Origin: CAYPTB01 sp964413535
GTDB lineage: Bacteria > Planctomycetota > UBA1135 > GCA-002686595
NCBI GenBank assembly: GCA_964413535.1
Contig: CAYPTB010000044.1
Coordinates: 62,001 to 126,000 of the forward strand
Direction: 5' to 3'
Length of the DNA stretch: 64,000 nucleotides
Shown here: positions 51,289 through 60,053 of the stretch, one piece after another
Numbering within the stretch: the stretch's first letter is position 1
Layout of the letters: each line of letters opens with the position of its first letter
Made by a program: the position numbers and the translations under genes
The notes under the pieces: model-generated
The model's database searches: none
The model's input: only the letters and a program-made list of their open reading frames with translations
Told to the model about the DNA's origin: nothing

Positions 51289-53891
51289 TCGCCCTCGTAG
51301 CGCAGCTCGACGACGACCGGTCCGGACCCTTCGGAGACCTGCAGCCGCTCCGACGTGAAATCCCCTTCCTTCACCGCCACGACGTAGTCGCCGGGGCCCA
51401 GCCCGGCGCGGAAGGTGCGCGTCCCGGCGCGGTCGGGCGGAAGCGCGTCGCGCCAGAGATCGAGCGTCGACGGATCCGAGGCGAACGGTCCGACTGCGGC
51501 CGAGCCCGGATGCTCCTCGGCCGGCGAGACCTCGATCACGAGCGGCGCTCGCCACGCTCGCTCGGGGAGCCCGCGTACGTGCACCTCGATCGGCACGGCG
51601 GACGCGAGCTCGAGCTCGAGGACGTCGTCGGGGATGGACGGAGGCAGCTCGACGGTGCGCAACACCCGACACCTTCCTTCCGGTTCGTAGGTCGTCACGT
51701 AGGCCGTGCTCTCCGAAACGAGTCGTCCCCGAACGCGGTCGCCCGCAAACAACAGTTCGTGGCTGAAGTCGAACGATGGCGTGGACACCCGCAGCCGGAC
51801 CTGAGGTGTTCCCGGAGCTCGATCCGGATCGATGATCCGAATCCGCGGCGTTCCGTGCTCCGATTGGAAAGCGGCTTCGCCCAGGCGCGCGAGCTCTCCG
51901 GCTCGCATGACCGGCAGTTGCAGAGTTCGCGGCCTGTGTCCCAGCGGAGCGACCGTCATCGCCTCGCGCGTCACCCTTACTCGTTCGAGGAGTCGGCCGC
52001 GGGAGTCGATCCGTGCAGACGGGCTCGATGGCGTCGGCCACGCGTCGCCGATCGCTTGGCCGCCGACGTCGACCGCGAAGAGCTCGACGTCGCAGTCTTC
52101 GCGCTCCGCGCCGGTGCCGCCCGGATCGAAGTGCCACAAGTTCGGCTCGGGCGAGGCGAGCTCGAGGTCGATGCGCTGGTCTCCCGGTTCGAACGGACCG
52201 TAGGCGTGCGAGGCGTGCTCCGCGGGCCAGGCGTATTGCTCGACGTACACCCAGTGCGGCGCCGCGCCGCCCGTCGGGAGGTCGAGGGGAAGGCGGCAGT
52301 CGCGGTCCGTAGGGACCGTCGCTTCGACGGTCGTGCCGTACCCGCAGCACTCCCAGCGTCTACGCTCCTCGGGGGAGAGCCGGCAAGCCGTGACCTGTAC
52401 GTTCTTCGACCTGAGCTCGTCCTGGGCCGCCACGGCGAGCGTGACGCGGAGCGTCGGCAACGCCTCGAGGTCGATCTCGACGAGCTCGCCGGTGCGGAGC
52501 ACATCCCCTTCGACGCGCGCCGGAGCGCAATCGGGGAGCTCGGCGTCCAGGGCCGCGAGCTCGTCGCGCGGGAAGGGCAGCGTCCAGCGGTGGACGCCGT
52601 CCGCGTCGGCACCGAGTGGCAGGCTCACACGCTCGCCGCTCGTCGACTCCAACACGACTCCGGTGAAGCGGGGGATGCGCGCGAACGCGGGGTGCTCCTC
52701 CCATGGCTCGCCGTCGGTCCGCAACGCTACCTCGAGCACCTCGTCTCGCTCGAGCCGCCAGACGAGCGCGTCGGCGCGCCCGCCGGGGGCGACGCGCGGC
52801 AGCGGGAAGCGCGCACGGGCGCCGCGCTCGGTCCAGACGAGCGCCTGCGCGACGTCGCCGCGCACTTGCAGCTCGAAGCGTCCGTCCGCCGCCGTGCGCA
52901 CCTCGCCCGGGAGGAGCTCGAACTCGGGCGTGCCGGGTCCCGCCCGCACCGAGCGCGGGGCGTGGGGGGCGTCGAGCCGGTTGCGGTGTGCGCTGACGAG
53001 CGCCGCGCCGAGCCCGCGGCCGTCCGCGCCGACGACGGTGCCGGTGAACACGCGCTCGCGCTCGACGACGAGGTCGCCGGCGTCGATCTCCTCTCCCTCG
53101 AGCACGTAGTAGCGTGGCGCCTCGAACGGGGCGATCGGCGACGACCCGAGGTAGAGCGCGACGGGCTCGCGCTCGTACCACGACGCCTCACGGTGCCGCG
53201 CAGACCAGACGGGACCGCTCACGACGGCCTCGATCTGGAAGCGACCGCCGGCGTCCGTGCGGGTCGCCGGGGAGCCGAGGCCGCGCGTCGCGCGACCACC
53301 GTGCACTTCCTTGTTCGCGGGGGCGAGCTCGACCTCCAGGCCGGCCACTGGAGCGCCGCGGTCGTCGACGACGCGCCCGTACAGGACGCCGCCGAAGCCG
53401 AGCTCGAGCTCGCACTCGGCGACCGATCCGCCTTCGATGCGCGCGGCGACGGATCCACCGGCGCGCGGCGGCGCGCGCGGCGTCGTGACGACGACGCCGC
53501 CGGACGGCAGGTCCTCGACGAGCGCTTCGCCCTCGGCGCCCGTCACGATCGCGCGCAGGAGCCTCGGAATCCGCGGGAGGAGCAACCCGTCGGACTCCTC
53601 GTACACGGAGCACGCGACGCCGCCGAGGCCTGCGCGCGTGATGGGGTCGACGACGCGCACGAGCAGGTCGCCGAGCGGATGGCACGGCGGGGTCGGATAC
53701 GCGGGCACCGCGACCTCGACCGCCGGCGCCGACGCGCTCGCGCTCCCCACCCGCGTATCCCTCACCGCTCGCGCCTCCGTCGGCGCGCGCGCGGGGAGTG
53801 GTCGGGGTGCGCGCGCCGCGCGGACGGAGAGGACGAGCCACGCGGCGAGCGCGAGCGAGAGCAGCGGGACGACGACGCGGAGGACGCGCAT
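51285..53891 (-). CDS. Large secreted regulatory-like beta-sandwich protein
   Basis: 868 residues from ATG 53891. Signal anchor (RVLRVVVPLLSLALAAWLVL) then repeated beta-sandwich modules of the carboxypeptidase-regulatory/CnaB type, clearest at GVLYGRVVDDRGAPVAGLEV with RTDAGGRFQIEAV and at VFTGTVVGADGRGLGAALV with RTAADGRFELQV. The final module ends GPGDYVVAVKEGDF. No enzyme domain. It follows the COG3014-like gene by 14 bases on the same strand and is therefore the last gene of the envelope operon. It is related in build to the protein at 18419-20671. Confidence 0.65.
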   Translation of the reverse strand: MRVLRVVVPLLSLALAAWLVLSVRAARAPRPLPARAPTEARAVRDTRVGSASASAPAVEVAVPAYPTPPCHPLGDLLVRVVDPITRAGLGGVACSVYEESDGLLLPRIPRLLRAIVTGAEGEALVEDLPSGGVVVTTPRAPPRAGGSVAARIEGGSVAECELELGFGGVLYGRVVDDRGAPVAGLEVELAPANKEVHGGRATRGLGSPATRTDAGGRFQIEAVVSGPVWSARHREASWYEREPVALYLGSSPIAPFEAPRYYVLEGEEIDAGDLVVERERVFTGTVVGADGRGLGAALVSAHRNRLDAPHAPRSVRAGPGTPEFELLPGEVRTAADGRFELQVRGDVAQALVWTERGARARFPLPRVAPGGRADALVWRLERDEVLEVALRTDGEPWEEHPAFARIPRFTGVVLESTSGERVSLPLGADADGVHRWTLPFPRDELAALDAELPDCAPARVEGDVLRTGELVEIDLEALPTLRVTLAVAAQDELRSKNVQVTACRLSPEERRRWECCGYGTTVEATVPTDRDCRLPLDLPTGGAAPHWVYVEQYAWPAEHASHAYGPFEPGDQRIDLELASPEPNLWHFDPGGTGAEREDCDVELFAVDVGGQAIGDAWPTPSSPSARIDSRGRLLERVRVTREAMTVAPLGHRPRTLQLPVMRAGELARLGEAAFQSEHGTPRIRIIDPDRAPGTPQVRLRVSTPSFDFSHELLFAGDRVRGRLVSESTAYVTTYEPEGRCRVLRTVELPPSIPDDVLELELASAVPIEVHVRGLPERAWRAPLVIEVSPAEEHPGSAAVGPFASDPSTLDLWRDALPPDRAGTRTFRAGLGPGDYVVAVKEGDFTSERLQVSEGSGPVVVELRYEGD

Positions 53892-53905
53892 GGGCCCCCC
53901 CGAGT

Positions 53906-55387
53906 CTACGGCACCGGCGGCGGGAGCGGCTCGGCCGGAACCTGCGAGTGGACGTCGACGAGGACGGCGCCGGGGAGTGACAGGTTCGGCTGGAGGACGA
54001 GGACGAAGGACGAGTAGCCGGCGCGGACGCGGACGGGCGCGAGCATGCCGCGGCCGAGGTCGAGGGCGTGCTCGCCCTCGGGCAGGTAGAGGTGCAGGGC
54101 CTGGAACTGGGCCGGGAGCGAGGTCCAGTTGCGCGTGTCGGCGTGCTCGGTCGCCGTCCAGAACAGGTTCGCGAGCAGGTTCAGGAAGAGCGCGAGGCCG
54201 TCGTCCTGGACGAGGTGGTCCGTGGCCACCGCGGACACGGTGCCTTTGAGCGTGCGACGCACGGCGGCGCGCGCGATGATCCACGGCAGGTTCGCTTCGA
54301 GCTGCTGCGCGGCGATGTGCGTGACGTCGAGCAGCGGTTGCGTCGCGAACACGCCGTCGTCCAGCCGGACCTCGAGCTGTGGGACGAAGTTCTCGCGCGC
54401 GACGACGACGGGCACGGGGACCGGAGCCTGCGCGATCACGCCGAGGTCGAACGCCCCGAAGATGGCGCCGATCTGCGCCAGGAAGAGCGCGGTGTCCGTG
54501 ATGGGCGAGGTGGTCTCGGCCAACGCGGGTCCGCGGCCCGCGAGGTAGAAGACGTGCACGCTGCCGGTGCCTTCGCCGCCGCGCAGCTCGCCCTCGCAGC
54601 GCAGGACGCCTTCGCGCGCGAGCTGCGCGCCGCCGGACTGCTCGCCGGACGCAGCGGCGGCCAGTGCCGCGGCCGACCGGAAGGCCTTGGCGCCCTCGTC
54701 GAAGGAGCGCTGCGACTCGAGGATCACGCCCTCGAGGTACTTGCCGATGGGGACGCGCTCGAAGCTCTCGCGCGGGTCGTAGCCGATGTAGTTGCCCCGC
54801 TCGTCGTAAGCGTCGCCGAAGCCGAGTCCCGCGATCTCCTCCTGCTTCTCGCTGATCTGGAAGGCGTAGGCGAAGGCGTCCTCGCCGCCGTTCATGAGGT
54901 CGGCGAGCGCGATCAGGGTGCGCACGAGAACGTGCTCGTAGTCCGCGCCGACGTAGTCGATCGCGCGATCGTCGCCCAGCGCCGCGCCGAAGTAGCCGCC
55001 GAGGTCGTTGGCGGCGAGCTTCGAGTCGAGCACGTCGCGCGCGCGGCGCCAGACGTCGATCGCGTGGTCGAAGTCGCCGAAGGCGAGCCGGCACATGCCC
55101 TTCTCGAGCAGCAGGAGATAGGTGTCGTCGCGATCGGCGCGGACGTCGAGCGCGAGGCCGTGGCTCTCCTTCACCGTCTCGAGCGGCGCGTCGCTCTCCG
55201 CTGCGATGAGCCGATCGATCGCTTCCTCGGCCGCCGGGAAGTCGCCGGCCGCCCAGGGCGCCTCGAACGCCTCGATCGTGAGGGACGAGCAGCCTGCGAT
55301 CGCTAAGGCGCAGGCGAGTCCCATAACGGCGACCGCCGCCGGCACGCGGGGCGCCGGCGGCGGTGAGCATCGAACGGAGTGCGTCAT
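53906..55387 (-). CDS. COG3014-like TPR lipoprotein
   Basis: 493 residues. Lipoprotein signal ALAIAGCSS (Cys about 33). The first 280 residues are helical repeats (EEAIDRLIAAESD, LLEKGMCRLAFGDFDHAIDVWRRA) and include EQEE-like ISEKQEEIAGLGFGDAYDER. The second half is beta-rich (PVPVVVARENFVPQLEV, LYLPEGEHALDLGRGML). This order fits COG3014, an uncharacterised lipoprotein family that in gammaproteobacteria sits beside lpoB. Here too it lies 13 bases after an LpoB-like gene, which supports both assignments. Confidence 0.65.
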   Translation of the reverse strand: MTHSVRCSPPPAPRVPAAVAVMGLACALAIAGCSSLTIEAFEAPWAAGDFPAAEEAIDRLIAAESDAPLETVKESHGLALDVRADRDDTYLLLLEKGMCRLAFGDFDHAIDVWRRARDVLDSKLAANDLGGYFGAALGDDRAIDYVGADYEHVLVRTLIALADLMNGGEDAFAYAFQISEKQEEIAGLGFGDAYDERGNYIGYDPRESFERVPIGKYLEGVILESQRSFDEGAKAFRSAAALAAAASGEQSGGAQLAREGVLRCEGELRGGEGTGSVHVFYLAGRGPALAETTSPITDTALFLAQIGAIFGAFDLGVIAQAPVPVPVVVARENFVPQLEVRLDDGVFATQPLLDVTHIAAQQLEANLPWIIARAAVRRTLKGTVSAVATDHLVQDDGLALFLNLLANLFWTATEHADTRNWTSLPAQFQALHLYLPEGEHALDLGRGMLAPVRVRAGYSSFVLVLQPNLSLPGAVLVDVHSQVPAEPLPPPVP

Positions 55388-55400
55388 ACCGAGGCGAGCG

Positions 55401-56012
55401 CTACCTCGAGTTCTTGTACTCCTTCCGCTGCGAATCGCCCTTCTGGTCGAACTGGCCCGTCTGCACGTCGATCATCGAGACGTTGCAGTTGTAGGTGACC
55501 TCGGTGATCCGCTCGCTCACCTTGTCGGTCTGGGTCGTATACGAGGCCCAGATCAGGTAGCGCGGCGTCTGGCCCATCTTGCCGAGCACCTCGATGAAGC
55601 GCTCTTGGTACTTGGGCAGGAAGAGGTCCTCCATCTGGCGGATGTCGACTTCCTGGTTGGCGCGCTCCACGAACTTCCGCGCGATCGCGCGGTAGGGTCC
55701 GGCGTCGTTGATCTCGCGCTCGATGATGTCGAGCAACGCCTCGCGCTGGTCGCGCAGCTCCTCGGCGCCCTTCGAGTCGATGCCGGCGAAGGCGACGAGA
55801 TAGGGTTCGGCGACGTTGACGTTGCTCTTGTGGACCGCGAAGAGCTTGGCGAGCGCCGTCGCAGTGATCTTCTCGAGCTCGGCCGTGCCGACGCGGTCGA
55901 TGTTCAGGCCGATCTCCTCGTCGGCCGACTTGAGGCGCGCGCTCTTCGTCGCGCACGCCGCGTAAATCGGTAGGAGGAGAACGGTGGTCACGAGCAGGGC
56001 CTTGGGATTCAT
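55401..56012 (-). CDS. LpoB/CsgG-like outer-membrane lipoprotein
   Basis: 203 residues from ATG 56012. Signal ends in PIYAACATK with a lipoprotein Cys near residue 20. Features match the LpoB fold: NVAEPYLVAFAGIDSKGAEE (the PxIxVxxIxN strand), LLDIIEREINDAGPYRAIAR, then YLIWASYTTQTDK and EVTYNCNVSMIDVQTGQFD. In E. coli LpoB activates the peptidoglycan synthase PBP1B from the outer membrane; here the role is inferred from family and from the COG3014-like neighbour. It starts 59 bases after the protease gene stop. Confidence 0.65.
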   Translation of the reverse strand: MNPKALLVTTVLLLPIYAACATKSARLKSADEEIGLNIDRVGTAELEKITATALAKLFAVHKSNVNVAEPYLVAFAGIDSKGAEELRDQREALLDIIEREINDAGPYRAIARKFVERANQEVDIRQMEDLFLPKYQERFIEVLGKMGQTPRYLIWASYTTQTDKVSERITEVTYNCNVSMIDVQTGQFDQKGDSQRKEYKNSR

Positions 56013-56071
56013 GCTGAGAGGTACTCCTTGTCCGTCCGTTCGATCGGGCGAGCGCAGGCGATCGGCCTGCA

Positions 56072-58165
56072 TCAGCCCCGGGTCCGTGCGCGCGCCAAGA
56101 GCTTCTGGGCTTCGTGCGCGGGCGCGCCGCGCGCGAAGCCCGGCAGCTCGCCCGACACCCCGCCGCCCGGCTTCTCCGAGGTCTGGACCTCGGTGCCCGT
56201 GACGTCGTAGATGTCGCCGAGCGCGCCGTGGGAGTTGACGGCGATCACGCGCCCGTCGCGCAGGAGCACCGGGCTCCCGCTGTTCCCCTTGCGCGTCGCG
56301 CAGGTGTACATGTAGCTCGCGCGCTCGGCGCCGGAGGTCGTGACGACGCGCTCGTCGATCGAGGAGAGGATCCCCTCGGTGATCACCCAGCCGCTCGTGC
56401 CCTTGGGGTTGCCGATGGTCGCGACCTCGCGTCCCACGCGCGCGTCCTTCGCCTCGGCGAACTCGAACACGTGGCCGCCCTTCGGAACCGACGCGAGCTG
56501 GAGCACGGCCAGGTCGAGCTCGGGCGCGTCCTCGACCAGGGTGAGCTTGCGCTCCACGCCGTCCTTCCAGACTGCGACCGTCTGCGGGCTCATGCCGGCG
56601 ACGACGTGCGAGTTCGTCATCACGAGCCCGTCCTTCGAGACGAGGAACCCGGTGCCCGCGCGGCCGCTCGCGGCGTCGTGGATCAGCACGACGCCGTCGA
56701 CGGCTTGCGAGTAGACCTCGTCCCATCCGCCGGCCTGAGACGTGGCGGAGGGTCGAACCGGAGGGAGCGGGACCAGCGCGGCGGCGTCGAGCTCGCGCCG
56801 CAGGTCGTCCGCGAAGCGCGGCGAGATCGGCACGAAGGTCGTTCCGACGAGGCTCCGGCGGCCGAGGTCGAGCACTTCGACGCGCAACTGGTAGCCCTGC
56901 CCCAGCGCGTCGATGCGCGGCGCCACGACGTGACTCACGCCGATGGCGGAGAGCGCGTCGCGCGCGATCTCGCTGCGCGCGAGGCCGCCCAACGCGAGCT
57001 CGCCCTCCACGAGCTGCGTGTCGGACCACTTGGTGAAGCCGAGGTCGTTGACGAGGAGTCCGCGGGTCGTGAGGGTCGGGAGGAGCGTCTGCGCGAGGAG
57101 GTCCGACACGTTCTTCGCGAAGCGCAGCGCGGGACCGGACGTGAGATCCTCGCGCAACTCGGTCAGGTAGGCCTCCGCGACTTGGAGGCTTGGGAACTCC
57201 ACGCCGCCGAGCACCATCGGCGACGCGCTGTCGACGGGCTCGCCGGAGAGCGCCGCGGCTTCACGGCGCCGCTCGAGCTCCCGCGCGAAGCTCGCCTGCG
57301 CAGCGCGCAGGGTGGCCGTCGACTGAACGAAGCGCGAGGTGTCGGTGGGCGGGATGTACACCTTGCCCGAGACCTCTTCGGCGGTCAGGAACGTCGCGAC
57401 GTACTGCGCGACCTGCTCGCACAGCACGACGAGCTCGCGGTCGAAGGTCGGCTCCGACTCCGGGATCGGCCAGTCGCGCGCCGGGAGCCACGTCCCGTCC
57501 TCCGTCGCGAGCCGCCAGGCGTGCGCGTTCTGCTCGTTGTCGCTCCCGATCGCGAACGGGGGATCCTGGGCGACGATGCGCGCGCGCTGGAGGTCGTAGG
57601 CGCTCACCTCGACGACGAGCTCGGAGCGGTGGCGGACGCGCGAGTCCTCGCGCCGCCGGATCGTCCCGAAGACGAGCACGTCGACGCCGAGGCGCGCGCC
57701 GTGCGTGCGGACGGCGTCGAGCGTGGAGAGGGCTTCGCGCGGCAGGTTGGCGCTCGCGGCGCGCAGGGCGAGATCGCGCGGTGCCAGGACCCAGCTCGTG
57801 GGTCTTGCCGCCGCGAGCTCGCGCGCCAAGTGGTCGGCGAGGCTCTCGCCGAGCTCGGACACCCATGGGCCGTCGTGGGGGCCGTCGTGCGCGAGATCGT
57901 AGCTCACGAACGGGAAGCAACCGATGCTGCCGGCGCTCTCCGCTTCGCCGGCGACGCGCGCGGCGAACGTCGTCATCCGATCGAGGATCGGCCCGCTGCC
58001 CAGGCCCAACTCGACGACGGGGTCCGAGCTCGGGAGGCGCGAGCTCTGGGCTCCGCTCTGCTCCGACGGCATCGGCGTCGGCGGGACGTAGGTCGGCCGC
58101 TCGTAGCAGGCGGACGAAATCGAGCCAAGCAGTACGAGATAGATGCTCGCGTGGCGCTGGTGCAT
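56072..58165 (-). CDS. Trypsin-like protease fused to two LpoB/FlgO-like domains
   Basis: 697 residues from ATG 58165, which has a GGAGG site; the signal IYLVLLGSISSAC gives a lipoprotein. Residues about 60-240 and about 330-500 each show the order D-x-LA-x2-L, G-V-D/S-x-V-V/L, then VxVSAYDLQRARIVA or VEVLDLGRRSLVGTTF, which resembles FlgO/LpoB/CsgG-type domains. Residues about 505-680 form a DegP-like serine protease: His520 in TNSHVVAG, Asp about 551 in PELDLAVLQL and Ser629 in KGNSGSPVLL. The C-terminus is a short Gly-rich tail. It leads an operon with the LpoB-like, COG3014-like and regulatory-like genes. Confidence 0.75.
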   Translation of the reverse strand: MHQRHASIYLVLLGSISSACYERPTYVPPTPMPSEQSGAQSSRLPSSDPVVELGLGSGPILDRMTTFAARVAGEAESAGSIGCFPFVSYDLAHDGPHDGPWVSELGESLADHLARELAAARPTSWVLAPRDLALRAASANLPREALSTLDAVRTHGARLGVDVLVFGTIRRREDSRVRHRSELVVEVSAYDLQRARIVAQDPPFAIGSDNEQNAHAWRLATEDGTWLPARDWPIPESEPTFDRELVVLCEQVAQYVATFLTAEEVSGKVYIPPTDTSRFVQSTATLRAAQASFARELERRREAAALSGEPVDSASPMVLGGVEFPSLQVAEAYLTELREDLTSGPALRFAKNVSDLLAQTLLPTLTTRGLLVNDLGFTKWSDTQLVEGELALGGLARSEIARDALSAIGVSHVVAPRIDALGQGYQLRVEVLDLGRRSLVGTTFVPISPRFADDLRRELDAAALVPLPPVRPSATSQAGGWDEVYSQAVDGVVLIHDAASGRAGTGFLVSKDGLVMTNSHVVAGMSPQTVAVWKDGVERKLTLVEDAPELDLAVLQLASVPKGGHVFEFAEAKDARVGREVATIGNPKGTSGWVITEGILSSIDERVVTTSGAERASYMYTCATRKGNSGSPVLLRDGRVIAVNSHGALGDIYDVTGTEVQTSEKPGGGVSGELPGFARGAPAHEAQKLLARARTRG

Positions 58166-58524
58166 GGGAACCTCCGAAGCGGCGGCTCGGGGGGCGGCCT
58201 CTGTCGCGCGGGATCGGGCCGATCTCGCGGCCGACTCCGATTCGAATACGACCGACCGAGCCCGACCCATCGAGCACGACCGATCGAGCACGATAGAGGG
58301 GAGGGGACCTCGGACGCAACCGCAAGCGCTCCCCGTCGCGCGGAGCGCGCGCGCCGGCGCCCTGCGATGACTTGGCTCGCTGGGGCCGCGCGCCGTCGAG
58401 ATGTCCGATCGCGAGGACGACGAGCCCGAAGCGGCCCCGATCCAGCCGCCCCGGGTACGATCGCTCTCGGATCGACGTCCACGCGCGGACTTCGACGCCG
58501 CCGATCGGCCCTCGTGGAGGTCCC
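58166..58524. other. 359-base divergent intergenic region
   Basis: Separates the protease operon from the TPR gene and must hold both promoters. It contains a short 14-base tandem repeat (CGAGCACGA at 58271-58279 and again at 58285-58293) that may be an operator or replication slippage. No gene is convincing here. Confidence 0.4.
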
Positions 58525-59721
58525 ATGAAGCTTCCCCTCCGGCTCGCGCTCCAGACTGCGTTCGGACTCGCGCTCGTGCTCCCCGCGCTCGCAGGGGAGG
58601 GGAGCGAGCGCGCCTCGTTGCTCGCGCGCGCGCAGGCGCTCGTGCAAGCGCGCGACTTCGACGGGGCGTTGCGGGCTTACGACGCTGCCGTCGCGCTCGA
58701 CCCGGAGAACACCGACGCGCGCATGCAGCGCGCCCTGTTCCACATGGCGCTCACGGGCATGGTCGTGGCGGAACAGCGCGCGCGTTTCACGGCGCTCGCG
58801 CGGGCGGATCTCGCGTTCGTCGCCGGTGCGAGACCCGACTCGGTCGCGGCGGGCGTGGCGCGCGACGCGCTGGCGCAGCTCGACGGGCGCATCCTGTTCC
58901 CCGAGCCTTCGATCCCGTGCTCGGAGGAGTCCGACGCGGCGCGCGCGGAGGCGGAGCAACTCTTCGGTGCGGGCAACTTCGCGCGGGCACTCGAGCTCTA
59001 CGCGCGCGCTGCCGACCTGTGTCCCGACGACCCCGCGCTCCAGGTCTATTGCGGCGACGCCCTCCACGGTCTCGAGCGTTACGCCGAGGCGGGCCGACAC
59101 TACCGCCGCGCGCTCGAGATCGCGCCGTGGATGCGCAGTGCGCATCGCTTCCTCGCGGGCACGGAGTGGGAGCTCGGGAACGGCGACGCGGCCGTTCACC
59201 ACGCCGTGCTCGCCGTCGTCTCGGATCCGACCTACGAGGCCGGCTGGGCGCGGTTGCGCGAGTTCTGTACAGCGCGACGCCGCGCGTTCCTGCGGGTGTA
59301 CGGGGTGAAGGCTCGGATCGCTCCGAAGGCGGGCGGGACCGACATCGAGATCCCGGTCGAGGACGGCGACGAGGACGGACCGACGCAGGCTTGGCTCGCG
59401 TATGCAGCCGCGTTCGCTGCCGAGACGTTGCCCGAGGACGACGCCGCGCCGCCGTCGCCGCTCGTCCTCGAACGCCGAGCGGTCGAGGGCGCGTTGGCGG
59501 TCCTCGCGGAACTCGGCGCCGAGCTCGACGACTTCTGGAAGCTCTTCGCGCGCGCGCGCGACGCATGCTTCCTGGACGAGGCGATCCTCGTGCACCTGAT
59601 GGACGAGTCCCTGGCGCCGACCTACGTCGCGTACCGCGCCCAGCACTCGGACCGGCTCGTGGAGTACGTGGAGCGGCTACTCGTCCCCGCCCTGCTGCCC
59701 GACTCGACGCAGCGCAGGTGA
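58525..59721 (+). CDS. Exported TPR-repeat protein
   Basis: 398 residues from ATG 58525 with GGAGG 4 bases upstream. Signal peptide ends ALAGEG (about residue 24). TPR pairs at about 30-65 (LVQARDFDGALRAYDAAVAL) and about 145-225 (FGAGNFARALELYARAADL, LERYAEAGRHYRRALEIAP, LGNGDAAVHHAVLAV). The C-terminal 150 residues are acidic and helical with no known domain. Likely a periplasmic scaffold protein. Partners unknown. Confidence 0.75.
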   Translation: MKLPLRLALQTAFGLALVLPALAGEGSERASLLARAQALVQARDFDGALRAYDAAVALDPENTDARMQRALFHMALTGMVVAEQRARFTALARADLAFVAGARPDSVAAGVARDALAQLDGRILFPEPSIPCSEESDAARAEAEQLFGAGNFARALELYARAADLCPDDPALQVYCGDALHGLERYAEAGRHYRRALEIAPWMRSAHRFLAGTEWELGNGDAAVHHAVLAVVSDPTYEAGWARLREFCTARRRAFLRVYGVKARIAPKAGGTDIEIPVEDGDEDGPTQAWLAYAAAFAAETLPEDDAAPPSPLVLERRAVEGALAVLAELGAELDDFWKLFARARDACFLDEAILVHLMDESLAPTYVAYRAQHSDRLVEYVERLLVPALLPDSTQRR

Positions 59722-60053
59722 ACGCGGAGCGCGCCAGGCTGCGAGCTCGGAATCCGCGCGTCGGAACTGGCGGCCGTCGACGGCCGCTGCGCCGCACCGT
59801 GACGACCGCCCCAGGTTCCGCCGCCGCGATCACCCCTGATCGCGACGACCTCCTGACGGAGTGCGAGCGGCGCACGAGCACGCTGTGTGCCGGACGTCGC
59901 GCGCGAGCGCGACCGAGGTCTCCTGCGGGCAGGAGGCCGTGAAAGGACGCCGTGCGTCGCGGCTCGGCGTGCGCGAACCCGTGATTCCTGCGGCTCGGTC
60001 GTTCCGATTGCGAGCGGCGCCGTGCGTGCGCGGGCCGCGCCGCCCGCGCGGAC
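59722..60053. other. 332-base gap between convergent genes
   Basis: No gene is visible in either strand. Apart from the hairpin listed separately it holds GC-rich sequence with arginine-coding shadow frames only. Confidence 0.4.
59770..59787. terminator. Palindromic hairpin after the TPR gene
   Basis: GCGGCCG-TCGA-CGGCCGC is a perfect 18-base palindrome 48 bases after the TPR stop. It is a plausible terminator, without a T tract. Confidence 0.4.

Noticed and set aside
51285..55370. Extension of the regulatory-like protein through the COG3014-like region
   Set aside because: The upstream part is Arg/Ala-rich shadow sequence. The true start is ATG 53891, with a signal anchor.
58271..58293. 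Short tandem CGAGCACGA repeat as an operator or CRISPR-like repeat
   Set aside because: Only two copies with a 14-base period; no array and no cas genes in the window.
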